From NCBI RefSeq assembly GCF_023091745.1, contig NC_068920.1, positions 7,254,001-7,318,000 of the forward strand: DNA of 64,000 nt, in the 5' to 3' direction. Below the pieces are notes generated by a model. The model was not told the DNA's origin. It saw only the letters and a program-made list of their open reading frames with translations, and searched no databases. The position numbers and the translations under genes are program-made. Positions within the stretch are counted from its first letter, which is position 1, and each line of letters opens with the position of its first letter. The stretch comes from Budorcas taxicolor (lineage: Eukaryota; Chordata; Mammalia; Artiodactyla; Bovidae). This document shows, one piece after another, positions 12,101-24,069 of the stretch.

Positions 12101-13509
12101 ACAGCCCTGTGGGAAAGCCTCGTGGGAAAGCCTCGAGGGAAAGCCTCCAGCGAAAGCCACAGATCCCTTGATCCACGTGACACGCAGCGTGACCCTACTG
12201 CTGCAGCTCGGGAGGGAAGCGCACGTGCATGCCCCCACTCGAGACGAGGCCTGACTCCCCTGGGGAGACTCAGAGGCACCCAAGATCCATGTCAACTCTG
12301 GAGAGGAATCCTCAAGTTCCGGCCCCGACTCCACACAAGGTCTAGGCCCCGGCATCGACGGAGAGGAATCCCGAGATGGCCCCTAGCAGCTCGCATGGGG
12401 ACTGGCCCTTCTGAGGCCACCAGAGCGGGTCCCTGAGGTCCCCGTCGTAACTCGAGAAGTCCTGCCGCAACTCGAGAATATCCAGGAGGTTCTCCCCTCC
12501 AGGCGAGATGAGGCCCATTTCCGCAGAGGCTTCTCGGGGCTAATCACACCTCACCTCTGGAAAGTCGAAAGGGTCCTTCCCAACCTTTGGGCAAGTCAAG
12601 AAGTTCCCCGACATACCCGTCTCCACTCGAGAGGAAACACGAGGGTCCCGCCCACATCCAGAGGAGCCCCGTTTCCGCCTCGTAGCTCGAGGTGAGGGAT
12701 CCTTTCCCTGCTTCGTCGGGAAAGAATTCCCGGCGTTCCCGTCGCATCTCAAGAGGAGGCCCTCTCAACAGGAACGGCGAGAGGAACTCCAGGGTCGTGC
12801 CACCATTCCAAGAGTCCCCCAGATGTCTCAGCCCATTCCAGAGGAACCTCTTTTCCCTTCACCGGCTCGTCTTTCACGCCCAGGATCGACTCACACCAAG
12901 GTGGCACTTGGCACAGCCCTGTGGGAAAGCCTCGTGGGAAAGCGTCGAGGGAAAGCCTCGAGGGAAAGCCACAGATCCCTTGATCCACGTGACAGGAAGC
13001 GTGACCCTACTGCTGCAGCTCGGAAGGAAAGCGCACGTGCATGCCCCCAATCGAGACGAAGCCTGACTCCCCTGGAGAGATTCAGAGGCACCCCAAGATC
13101 CATGTCAACACTGGAGAGGAATGCTCAGGTTCCGTCCCCCGAATCCACACAAGGTCTTAGGCCCTGGCATCGACGGGAGAGGAATCCCAAGATGGCCCCT
13201 AGCAACTCGCATGGGGACTGGCCCTTCCTGAGGCCACCAGAGCGGGTCCCCTGAGGTCCCCGTCGTAACTCGAGAGTACCTGCCGCAACTCGAGAATATC
13301 CAGGAGGTTCTCCCCTGCAGGCGAGATGAGGCCCATTTCCGCAGAGGCTTCTCGGGGCTAATCACACCTCCCCTCTGGAACTTTGAAAGGGTCCTTCACA
13401 CCCTTGGTGCAAATCAAGAAGTTCCCCGACATACCCGTCTCCACTCGAGAGGAAACACGAGGTTCCCGCCCACATCCAGAGGTGCCCCATTTCCGCCTCG
13501 TAGCTCGAG
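6181..13509 (+). repeat. Domain 1 HOR copy 2: A-B-C-D-C'-D-C'-D-E (9 monomers, 7,329 bp)
   Basis: Monomer starts are 6181 A, 6984 B, 7797 C, 8613 D, 9429 C', 10245 D, 11061 C', 11879 D and 12692 E. Compared with copy 1 it carries one extra C'-D dimer (two monomer lengths). The D monomers at 10245 and 11879 share 'gacacgcagcg', which points to a tandem dimer duplication. The odd lengths at 11061 (818), 11879 (813) and 12692 (818) come from scattered homopolymer indels and not from type-specific deletions, so the true lengths are probably 816. Confidence 0.75.
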
Positions 13510-14285
13510 ATGAGGGATCCTTTCCCTGCTTCGTCGGGAAAGAGTTCCCGGCGTTCCCGTCGCATCTCAAGAGGAGGCCCTCTCAAGAGGAACGGCGAGA
13601 TGTACTCCAGGGTCGTGCCACCATTCCAAGAGTCCCCCAGATGTCTCAGTCCATTCCAGAGGAACCTCTTTTCCCTTCACCGGCTCGTCTTTCACGCCGA
13701 GGATCGACTCACACCAAGGTGGTCCTTGGCACAGCCCTGTGGGAAAGCCTCGTGGGAAAGCCTCGAGGGAAATCCACAGATCCCTTGATCCACGTGACAG
13801 GAAGCGTGACACTACTGCTCCAGGTCGGGAGGAAAGCACACGTGCATGCCCCCTCTCGAGACGAGGCCTGACTCCGCTGGGGAGATTCAGAAGCACCCCA
13901 AGATCCATGGCAACACTGGAGAGGAATCCTCAGGTTCCCGCCCCGGCTCCACACAAGGTCTTAGGCCCCGGCATGGTCGGGAGAGGAATCCCGAGAGGGC
14001 CCCTAGCAACTCGCACGGGGACTGGCCTTTCTTGAGGCCACCAGAGCGGGTCCCTGAGGTCCCCGTCGTAACTCGAGAAGACCTGCCCGCAACTCGAGAA
14101 AATCCAGGAGGTTCTCCCCTCCAGGCGAGATGAGGACCATATCTGCCGAGGCATCTCGAGGGTGATCACACGTCACCTCTGGAACTTCGAAAGGGTCCTT
14201 CGCACCCTTGGTGCAAATCAATTAGTTTCCCAACATACCCGTCTCCACTCGAGAGGAAACACGAGGGTCCCGCCCACATCAGAGG
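11455..14285. other. Cluster of small homopolymer indels (suspected assembly-quality patch)
   Basis: Against sister monomers I count 14 indels here: a 4-bp insertion near 11457-11462 and single-base changes near 11470, 11554, 11586, 11738, 12027, 12281, 12343, 12361, 12411, 13140, 13250, 14088 and 14280. The single-base events lie in short homopolymers (aaaa, gggg, cccc, tt). In the rest of the window I noticed only three comparable private indels (near 4781, 28676 and 29334). This pattern is typical of uncorrected sequencing or consensus error. Confidence 0.7.
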
Positions 14286-17200
14286 AGCCCGGTTTCCGCC
14301 TCGTAGCTCGAGATGAGGGATCCTTTCCCTGCTTCGCCGGGAAAGAGTTCCCGGCGTTCCCGTCGCATCTCAAGAGGAGGCCCTCTCAACAGGAACGGCG
14401 AGAGGAACTCCAGGGTCGTGCCACCATTCCAAGAGTCCCCCAGATGTCTCAGTCCATTCCAGAGGAAGCTCTTTTCCCTTCACCGGCATGTCTTTCACGC
14501 CGAGGATCGACTCACTCCAAGGTGGAACGTGGCACAGCTCTGTGGGAAGCCTCGTGGAAAACCTCCAGGGAAAGCCTCGAGGGAAAGCCACAGATCCCTT
14601 GATCCATGTGTCGGGAAGCGTGACACAACGGCTGCAGCTCGGGAGGAAAGCGCACGTGCATGCCCCAAGTCGAGACGGGGCATGACCCCCTGGGGAGACT
14701 CAGAAGCACCCCAAGATCCATGGCAACACTGGAGAGCAATCCTCAGGTTACGGCCCCGACTCCACACAAGGTCTTAGGCCCCAGCATCGACGGGAGAGGA
14801 ATCCCGAGAGGGCCCCTAGCAACTCGCATGGGTACTGGCCTTTCCTGAGGCCACCAGAGCGGGTCCCAGAGGTCCCCGTCGTAACTCGAGAAGACCTGCT
14901 GCAACTCGAGAAAATCCAGGAGGTTCTCCCCTCCAGGCGAGATGAGGCCCATTTCCGCTAAGGCGTCTCGAGGCTAATCACACCTCACCTCTGGCACTTC
15001 GAAAGGGACCTTCACACCCTTGGTGCAAATCGAGAAGTTTCCCGACATTCCCGTATCCACTCGAGAGGAAACACGAGGGTCCCTCCCACATCCAAAGGAG
15101 CCCTGTTTCCGCCTCGTAGCTCGAGATGAGGGATCCTTTCCCTGCTTCGTCGGGAAAGAGTTCCCGGCGTTCCCGTCGCATCTCAAGAGGAGGCTCTCTC
15201 AACAGGAACGACGAGAGGAACTCCAGGGTCGTGCCACCATTCCAAGAGTCCCCCAGATGTCTCAGTCCATTCCAGAGGAACCTCTTTTCCCTTCACCAGC
15301 ACGTCTTTCACGCCGAAGATCGACTCACACCAAGGTGGCACGTAGAACAGCCCTGTGGGAAAGCCTCATGGGAAAGCCTCGAGGGAAAGACTCGATGGAA
15401 AGCCACAGATCCCTTGATCCACGTGACAGGAAGGGTGACCCTACTGCTACAGCTCCGGAGGAAAGCGCACGTGCATACACCCACTCGAGACGAAGCCTGA
15501 CTCCCCTGGGGAGACTCAGAGGCACCCCAAAATCAATGTCAACACTGGAGAGGAATCCTCAGGTTCTGGCCCCGACTCCACTCAAGGTCTTAGGCCCCGG
15601 CATCGACGGGAGAGGAATCCCGAGATGGCGCCTAGCAACTCGCATGGGGTCTGGCCCTTCCTGAGGCCACCAGAGCGGGTCCCTGAGGTCCCCGTCTTAA
15701 CTCGAGAAGACCTGCCTCAATGCGCGAAAATCCAGGAGGTTCTCCCCTGCAGGCGAGAGGAGGCCCATTTCCGATGAGGCGTTTCGAGGATGATCACACT
15801 TCACCTCTGGAACTTCGAACGGGTCCTTCGCACCCTTGGTGCAAATCAATTAGTTTCCCAACATACCCGTCTCCACTCGAGAGGAAACACGAGGGTGCCG
15901 CCCACATCCAGAGGAGCCCCGTTTCCGCCTCGTAGCTCGAGATGAGGGATCCTTTCCCTGCTTCGTCGGGAAAGAGTTCCCGGCGTTCCCGTCTCATCTC
16001 AAGAGGAGGCCCTCTCAACAGGAACGGCGAAAGGAACTCCAGGGTCGTGCCACCATTCCAAGAGTCCCCGAGATATCTCAGTCCATTCCAGAGGAACCTC
16101 TTTTCCCTTCACCGGCTCGTTTTTCACGCCGAGGATCGACTCACACCAAGGTGGCACGTGGCACAGCCCTGTGGGAAAGCCTCGTGGGAAAGCCTCGAGG
16201 GAAAGCCTCCAGCGAAAGCCACAGATCCCTTGATCCACGTGACACGTAGCGTGACCCTACTGCTGCAGCTCGGGAGGGAAGCGCACGTGCATGCCCCCAC
16301 TCGAGACGAGGCCTGACTCCCCTGGGGAGACTCAGAGGCACCCCAAGATCCATGTCAACTCTGGAGAGGAATCCTCAAGTTCCGGCCCCGACTCCACACA
16401 AGGTCTTAGGCCCCGGCATCGACGGGAGAGGAATCCCGAGATGGCCCCTAGCAGCTCGCATGGGGACTGGCCCTTCCTGAGGCCACCAGAGCGGGTCCCT
16501 GAGGTCCCCGTCGTAACTCGAGAAGTCCTGCCGCAACTCGAGAATATCCAGGAGGTTCTCCCCTCCAGGCGAGATGAGGCCCATTTCCGCAGAGGCTTCT
16601 CGGGGCTAATCACACCTCACCTCTGGAAAGTCGAAAGGGTCCTTCCCAACCTTTGGGCAAGTCAAGAAGTTCCCCGACATACCCGTCTCCACTCGAGAGG
16701 AAACACGAGGGTCCCGCCCACATCCAGAGGAGCCCCGTTTCCGCCTCGTAGCTCGAGGTGAGGGATCCTTTCCCTGCTTCGTCGGGAAAGAATTCCCGGC
16801 GTTCCCGTCGCATCTCAAGAGGAGGCCCTCTCAACAGGAACGGCGAGAGGAACTCCAGGGTCGTGCCACCATTCCAAGAGTGCCCCAGATGTCTCAGCCC
16901 ATTCCAGAGGAACCTCTTTTCCCTTCACCGGCTCGTCTTTCACGCCCAGGATCGACTCACACCAAGGTGGCACTTGGCACAGCCCTGTGGGAAAGCCTCG
17001 TGGGAAAGCGTCGAGGGAAAGCCTCGAGGGAAAGCCACAGATCCCTTGATCCACGTGACAGGAAGCGTGACCCTACTGCTGCAGCTCGGAAGGAAAGCGC
17101 ACGTGCATGCCCCCACTCGAGACGAAGCCTGACTCCCCTGGAGAGATTCAGAGGCACCCCAAGATCCATGTCAACACTGGAGAGGAATGCTCAGGTTCCG

Positions 17201-18389
17201 TCCCCGAATCCACACAAGGTCTTAGGCCCTGGCATCGACGGGAGAGGAATCCCGAGATGGCCCCTAGCAACTCGCATGGGGACTGGCCCTTCCTGAGGCC
17301 ACCAGAGCGGGTCCCTGAGGTCCCCGTCGTAACTCGAGAGTACCTGCCGCAACTCGAGAATATCCAGGAGGTTCTCCCCTGCAGGCGAGATGAGGCCCAT
17401 TTCCGCAGAGGCTTCTCGGGGCTAATCACACCTCCCCTCTGGAACTTTGAAAGGGTCCTTCACACCCTTGGTGCAAATCAAGAAGTTCCCCGACATACCC
17501 GTCTCCACTCGAGAGGAAACACGAGGTTCCCGCCCACATCCAGAGGTGCCCCATTTCCGCCTCGTAGCTCGAGGTGAGGGATCCTTTCCCTGCTTCGTCG
17601 GGAAAGAATTCCCGGCGTTCCCGTCGCATCTCAAGAGGAGGCCCTCTCAACAGGAACGGCGAGAGGAACTCCAGGGTCGTGCCACCATTCCAAGAGTCCC
17701 CCAGATGTCTCAGCCCATTCCAGAGGAACCTCTTTTCCCTTCACCGGCTCGTCTTTCACGCCCAGGATCGACTCACACCAAGGTGGCAGTTGGCACAGCC
17801 CTGTGGGAAAGCCTCGTGGGAAAGCGTCGAGGGAAAGCCTCGAGGGAAAGCCACAGATCCCTTGATCCACGTGACAGGAAGCGTGACCCTACTGCTGCAG
17901 CTCGGAAGGAAAGCGCACGTGCATGCCCCCACTCGAGACGAAGCCTGACTCCCCTGGAGAGATTCAGAGGCACCCCAAGATCCATGTCAACACTGGAGAG
18001 GAATGCTCAGGTTCCGTCCCCGAATCCACACAAGGTCTTAGGCCCTGGCATCGACGGGAGAGGAATCCCGAGATGGCCCCTAGCAACTCGCATGGGGACT
18101 GGCCCTTCCTGAGGCCACCAGAGCGGGTCCCTGAGGTCCCCGTCGTAACTCGAGAGTACCTGCCGCAACTCGAGAATATCCAGGAGGTTCTCCCCTGCAG
18201 GCGAGATGAGGCCCATTTCCGCAGAGGCTTCTCGGGGCTAATCACACCTCCCCTCTGGAACTTTGAAAGGGTCCTTCACACCCTTGGTGCAAATCAAGAA
18301 GTTCCCCGACATACCCGTCTCCACTCGAGAGGAAACACGAGGTTCCCGCCCACATCCAGAGGTGCCCCATTTCCACCTCGTAGCTCGAG
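13510..18389 (+). repeat. Domain 1 HOR copy 3: A-B-C-D-E-E (6 monomers, 4,880 bp)
   Basis: Monomer starts are 13510 A, 14313 B, 15126 C, 15942 D, 16758 E and 17574 E. The internal C'-D dimer is absent and E is tandemly duplicated. The E-to-E junction lies between the pre-A marker 'gtgccccat' (about 17547-17554) and the E-type G at 17574. Confidence 0.75.
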
Positions 18390-21300
18390 ATGAGGGATCC
18401 TTTCCCTGCTTCGTCGGGAAAGAGTTCCCGGCGTTCCCGTCGCATCTCAAGAGGAGGCCCTCTCAAGAGGAACGGCGAGATGTACTCCAGGGTCGTGCCA
18501 CCATTCCAAGAGTCCCCCAGATGTCTCAGTCCATTCCAGTGGAACCTCTTTTCCCTTCAACGGCTCGTCTTTCACGCCGAGGATCGACTCACACCAAGGT
18601 GGTCCTTGGCACAGCCCTGTGGGAAAGCCTCGTGGGAAAGCCTCGAGGGAAATCCACAGATCCCTTGATCCACGTGACAGGAAGCGTGACACTACTGCTC
18701 CAGGTCGGGAGGAAAGCACACGTGCATGCCCCCTCTCGAGACGAGGCCTGACTCCGCTGGGGAGATTCAGAAGCACCCCAAGATCCATGGCAACACTGGA
18801 GAGGAATCCTCAGGTTCCCGCCCCGGCTCCACACAAGGTCTTAGGCCCCGGCATGGTCGGGAGAGGAATCCCGAGAGGGCCCCTAGCAACTCGCACGGGG
18901 ACTGGCCTTTCTTGAGGCCACCAGAGCGGGTCCCTGAGGTCCCCGTCGTAACTCGAGAAGACCTGCCGCAACTCGAGAAAATCCAGGAGGTTCTCCCCTC
19001 CAGGCGAGATGAGGACCATATCTGCCGAGGCATCTCGAGGGTGATCACACGTCACCTCTGGAACTTCGAAAGGGTCCTTCGCACCCTTGGTGCAAATCAA
19101 TTAGTTTCCCAACATACCCGTCTCCACTCGAGAGGAAACACGAGGGTCCCGCCCACATCCAGAGGAGCCCGGTTTCCGCCTCGTAGCTCGAGATGAGGGA
19201 TCCTTTCCCTGCTTCGCCGGGAAAGAGTTCCCGGCGTTCCCGTCGCATCTCAAGAGGAGGCCCTCTCAACAGGAACGGCGAGAGGAACTCCAGGGTCGTG
19301 CCACCATTCCAAGAGTCCCCCAGATGTCTCAGTCCATTCCAGAGGAAGCTCTTTTCCCTTCACCGGCATGTCTTTCACGCCGAGGATCGACTCACTCCAA
19401 GGTGGAACGTGGCACAGCTCTGTGGGAAGCCTCGTGGAAAACCTCCAGGGAAAGCCTCGAGGGAAAGCCACAGATCCCTTGATCCATGTGTCGGGAAGCG
19501 TGACACAACGGCTGCAGCTCGGGAGGAAAGCGCACGTGCATGCCCCAAGTCGAGACGGGGCATGACCCCCTGGGGAGACTCAGAAGCACCCCAAGATCCA
19601 TGGCAACACTGGAGAGCAATCCTCAGGTTACGGCCCCGACTCCACACAAGGTCTTAGGCCCCAGCATCGACGGGAGAGGAATCCCGAAAGGGCCCCTAGC
19701 AACTCGCATGGGTACTGGCCTTTCCTGAGGCCACCAGAGCGGGTCCCAGAGGTCCCCGTCGTAACTCGAGAAGACCTGCTGCAACTCGAGAAAATCCAGG
19801 AGGTTCTCCCCTCCAGGCGAGATGAGGCCCATTTCCGCTAAGGCGTCTCGAGGCTAATCACACCTCACCTCTGGCACTTCGAAAGGGACCTTCACACCCT
19901 TGGTGCAAATCGAGAAGTTTCCCGACATTCCCGTATCCACTCGAGAGGAAACACGAGGGTCCCTCCCACATCCAAAGGAGCCCTGTTTCCGCCTCGTAGC
20001 TCGAGATGAGGGATCCTTTCCCTGCTTCGTCGGGAAAGAGTTCCCGGCGTTCCCGTCGCATCTCAAGAGGAGGCTCTCTCAACAGGAACGACGAGAGGAA
20101 CTCCAGGGTCGTGCCACCATTCCAAGAGTCCCCCAGATGTCTCAGTCCATTCCAGAGGAACCTCTTTTCCCTTCACCAGCACGTCTTTCACGCCGAAGAT
20201 CGACTCACACCAAGGTGGCACGTAGAACAGCCCTGTGGGAAAGCCTCATGGGAAAGCCTCGAGGGAAAGACTCGATGGAAAGCCACAGATCCCTTGATCC
20301 ACGTGACAGGAAGGGTGACCCTACTGCTACAGCTCCGGAGGAAAGCGCACGTGCATACACCCACTCGAGACGAAGCCTGACTCCCCTGGGGAGACTCAGA
20401 GGCACCCCAAAATCAATGTCAACACTGGAGAGGAATCCTCAGGTTCTGGCCCCGACTCCACTCAAGGTCTTAGGCCCCGGCATCGACGGGAGAGGAATCC
20501 CGAGATGGCGCCTAGCAACTCGCATGGGGTCTGGCCCTTCCTGAGGCCACCAGAGCGGGTCCCTGAGGTCCCCGTCTTAACTCGAGAAGACCTGCCTCAA
20601 TGCGCGAAAATCCAGGAGGTTCTCCCCTGCAGGCGAGAGGAGGCCCATTTCCGATGAGGCGTTTCGAGGATGATCACACTTCACCTCTGGAACTTCGAAC
20701 GGGTCCTTCGCACGCTTGGTGCAAATCAATTAGTTTCCCAACATACCCGTCTCCACTCGAGAGGAAACACGAGGGTGCCGCCCACATCCAGAGGAGCCCC
20801 GTTTCCGCCTCGTAGCTCGAGATGAGGGATCCTTTCCCTGCTTCGTCGGGAAAGAGTTCCCGGCGTTCCCGTCGCATCTCAAGAGGAGGCCCTCTCAACA
20901 GGAACGGCGAAAGGAACTCCAGGGTCGTGCCACCATTCCAAGAGTCCCCGAGATATCTCAGTCCATTCCAGAGGAACCTCTTTTCCCTTCACCGGCTCGT
21001 TTTTCACGCCGAGGATCGACTCACACCAAGGTGGCACGTGGCACAGCCCTGTGGGAAAGCCTCGTGGGAAAGCCTCGAGGGAAAGCCTCCAGCGAAAGCC
21101 ACAGATCCCTTGATCCACGTGACACGTAGCGTGACCCTACTGCTGCAGCTCGGGAGGGAAGCGCACGTGCATGCCCCCACTCGAGACGAGGCCTGACTCC
21201 CCTGGGGAGACTCAGAGGCACCCCAAGATCCATGTCAACTCTGGAGAGGAATCCTCAAGTTCCGGCCCCGACTCCACACAAGGTCTTAGGCCCCGGCATC

Positions 21301-21637
21301 GACGGGAGAGGAATCCCGAGATGGCCCCTAGCAGCTAGCATGGGGACTGGCCCTTCCTGAGGCCACCAGAGCGGGTCCCTGAGGTCCCCGTCGTAACTCG
21401 AGAAGTCCTGCCGCAACTCGAGAATATCCAGGAGGTTCTCCCCTCCAGGCGAGATGAGGCCCATTTCCGCAGAGGCTTCTCGGGGCTAATCACACCTCAC
21501 CTCTGGAACTTCGAAAGGGTCCTTCCCAACCTTTGGGCAAGTCAAGAAGTTCCCCGACATACCCGTCTCCACTCGAGAGGAAACACGAGGGTCCCGCCCA
21601 CATCCAGAGGAGCCCCGTTTCCGCCTCGTAGCTCGAG
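18390..21637 (+). repeat. Domain 1 HOR copy 4, contracted: A-B-C-D (4 monomers, 3,248 bp)
   Basis: Monomer starts are 18390 A, 19193 B, 20006 C and 20822 D. D shares 'gacacgtagcg' with the D at 15942 of copy 3, which suggests close kinship. The copy is followed directly by the E/A fusion monomer. Confidence 0.75.
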
Positions 21638-22440
21638 GTGAGGGATCCTTTCCCTGCTTCGTCGGGAAAGAATTCCCGGCGTTCCCGTCGCATCTCAAGA
21701 GGAGGCCCTCTCAACAGGAACGGCGAGAGGAACTCCAGGGTCGTGCCACCATTCCAAGAGTGCCCCAGATGTCTCAGCCCATTCCAGAGGAACCTCTTTT
21801 CCCTTCACCGGCTCGTCTTTCACGCCCAGGATCGACTCACACCAAGGTGGCACTTGGCACAGCCCTGTGGGAAAGCCTCGTGGGAAAGCGTCGAGGGAAA
21901 TCCACAGATCCCTTGATCCACGTGACAGGAAGCGTGACACTACTGCTCCAGGTCGGGAGGAAAGCACACGTGCATGCCCCCTCTCGAGACGAGGCCTGAC
22001 TCCGCTGGGGAGATTCAGAAGCACCCCAAGATCCATGGCAACACTGGAGAGGAATCCTCAGGTTCCCGCCCCGGCTCCACACAAGGTCTTAGGCCCCGGC
22101 ATGGTCGGGAGAGGAATCCCGAGAGGGCCCCTAGCAACTCGCACGGGGACTGGCCTTTCTTGAGGCCACCAGAGCGGGTCCCTGAGGTCCCCGTCGTAAC
22201 TCGAGAAGACCTGCCGCAACTCGAGAAAATCCAGGAGGTTCTCCCCTCCAGGCGAGATGAGGACCATATCTGCCGAGGCATCTCGAGGGTGATCACACGT
22301 CACCTCTGGAACTTCGAAAGGGTCCTTCGCACCCTTGGTGCAAATCAATTAGTTTCCCGACATACCCGTCTCCACTCGAGATTAAACACGAGGGTCCCGC
22401 CCACATCCAGAGGAGCCCGGTTTCCGCCTCGTAGCTCGAG
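21638..22440 (+). repeat. E/A fusion monomer (803 bp)
   Basis: E-type up to and including 'aagcg' (E-specific g at 21890), then A-type from t at 21901, including the A-specific loss of one 13-bp copy. The exchange maps to the 10 bp 21891-21900, inside the 13-bp subrepeat block. It deletes the rest of E and the start of A and joins the 4-monomer HOR to the next B. The preceding junction also lost an E marker ('ggaacttcg' near 21504). Confidence 0.8.
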
Positions 22441-23253
22441 ATGGGGGATCCTTTCCCTGCTTCGCCGGGAAAGAGTTCCCGGCGTTCCCGTCGCATCTCA
22501 AGAGGAGGCCCTCTCAACAGGAACGGCGAGAGGAACTCCAGGGTCGTGCCACCATTCCAAGAGTCCCCCAGATGTCTCAGTCCATTCCAGAGGAAGCTCT
22601 TTTCCCTTCACCGGCATGTCTTTCACGCCGAGGATCGACTCACTCCAAGGTGGAACGTGGCACAGCTCTGTGGGAAGCCTCGTGGAAAACCTCGAGGGAA
22701 AGCCTCGAGGGAAAGCCACAGATCCCTTGATCCATGTGTCGGGAAGCGTGACACAATGGCTGCAGCTCGGGAGGAAAGCGCACGTGCATGCCCCAAGTCG
22801 AGACGGGGCATGACCCCCTGGGGAGACTCAGAAGCACCCCAAGATCCATGGCAACACTGGAGAGCAATCCTCAGGTTACGGCCCCGACTCCACACAAGGT
22901 CTTAGGCCCGAGCATCGACGGGAGAGGAATCCCGAGAGGGCCCCTAGCAACTCGCATGGGTATTGGCCTTTCCTGAGGCCACCAGAGCGGGTCCCAGAGG
23001 TCCCCGTCGTAACTCGAGAAGACCTGCTGCAACTCGAGAAAATCCAGGAGGTTCTCCCCTCCAGGCGAGATGAGGCCCATTTCCGCTAAGGCGTCTCGAG
23101 GCTAATCACACCTCACCTCTGGCACTTCGAAAGGGACCTTCACACCCTTGGTGCAAATCGAGAAGTTTCCCGACATTCCCGTATCCACTCGAGAGGAAAC
23201 ACGAGGGTCCCTCCCACATCCAAAGGAGCCCTGTTTCTGCCTCGTAGCTCGAG
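22441..23253 (+). repeat. Variant B monomer with lost stop triplet
   Basis: B-type by length (813 bp) and markers. The monomer-origin 'gatgaggg' is changed to 'gatggggg', removing the TGA that closes one frame in other monomers; this alone creates a 279-codon open frame across 21974-22813. The 13-bp block has also reverted toward the standard (cctcga). Confidence 0.7.
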
Positions 23254-24069
23254 ATGAGGGATCCTTTCCCTGCTTCGTCGGGAAAGAGTTCCCGGCGTTC
23301 CCGTCGCATCTCAAGAGGAGGCTCTCTCAACAGGAACGACGAGAGGAACTCCAGGGTCGTGCCACCATTCCAAGAGTCCCCCAGATGTCTCAGTCCATTC
23401 CAGAGGAACCTCTTTTCCCTTCACCAGCACGTCTTTCACGCCGAAGATCGACTCACACCAAGGTGGCACTTGGCACAGCCCTGTGGGAAAGCCTCCTTGG
23501 AAAGCCTCGAGGGAAAGCCTCGAGGGAAAGCCACAGAACCCTTGATCCACGTGACAGGAAGCATGACCCTGCTGCTGCAGCTCGGGAGGGAATCGCACGC
23601 GCTTGCCCCCACTCGAGACGAGGCCTGACTCCCCTGGGGAGACTCAGAGGCACACCAAGATCCATGTCAACACTGGAGAGGAATCCTCAGGTTCCGGCCC
23701 CGACTCCACACAAGGTCTTAGGCCCCGGCATCGATGGGAGAGGAATCCCGAGATGGCCCCTAGCAAAGCGCATGGGGACTGGCCCTTCCTGAGGCCATCA
23801 GAGCGGGTCCCTGAGGTCCCCATCGTAACTCGAGAAGACCTGCCGCCCCTCGAGAATATCCAGGAGGTTCTTCCCTGCAGGCGAGATGAGGCCCATTTCC
23901 GCAGATGCTTCTCGGGGCTAATCACACCTCACCTCTGGAACGTCGAAAGGGTCCTTCCCACCCTTGGGGAAACTCAAGAAGTTCCCCGACATACCCGTCT
24001 CCACACGAGAGGAAACACGACGGTCCCGCCCACATCCAGAGAAGCCCCGTTTCCGCCTCGTAGCTCGAG
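23254..24069 (+). repeat. Domain 1 / domain 2 junction monomer
   Basis: The first part is C-type ('aacgacgag', 'caccagcacg', 'gccgaagatcg' with the C-specific a at 23445). From 'cacttggcac' (23467 on, non-C t at 23470) it is domain 2 type. The switch therefore lies within about 23446-23469, and downstream no A/B barcode reappears. This is the sharp end of the domain 1 HOR array. Confidence 0.75.

Noticed and set aside
11879..12691. A second 813-bp monomer class like type B
   Set aside because: Its five single-base indels are private and scattered in homopolymers; its markers are type D. The length agrees with B by chance.
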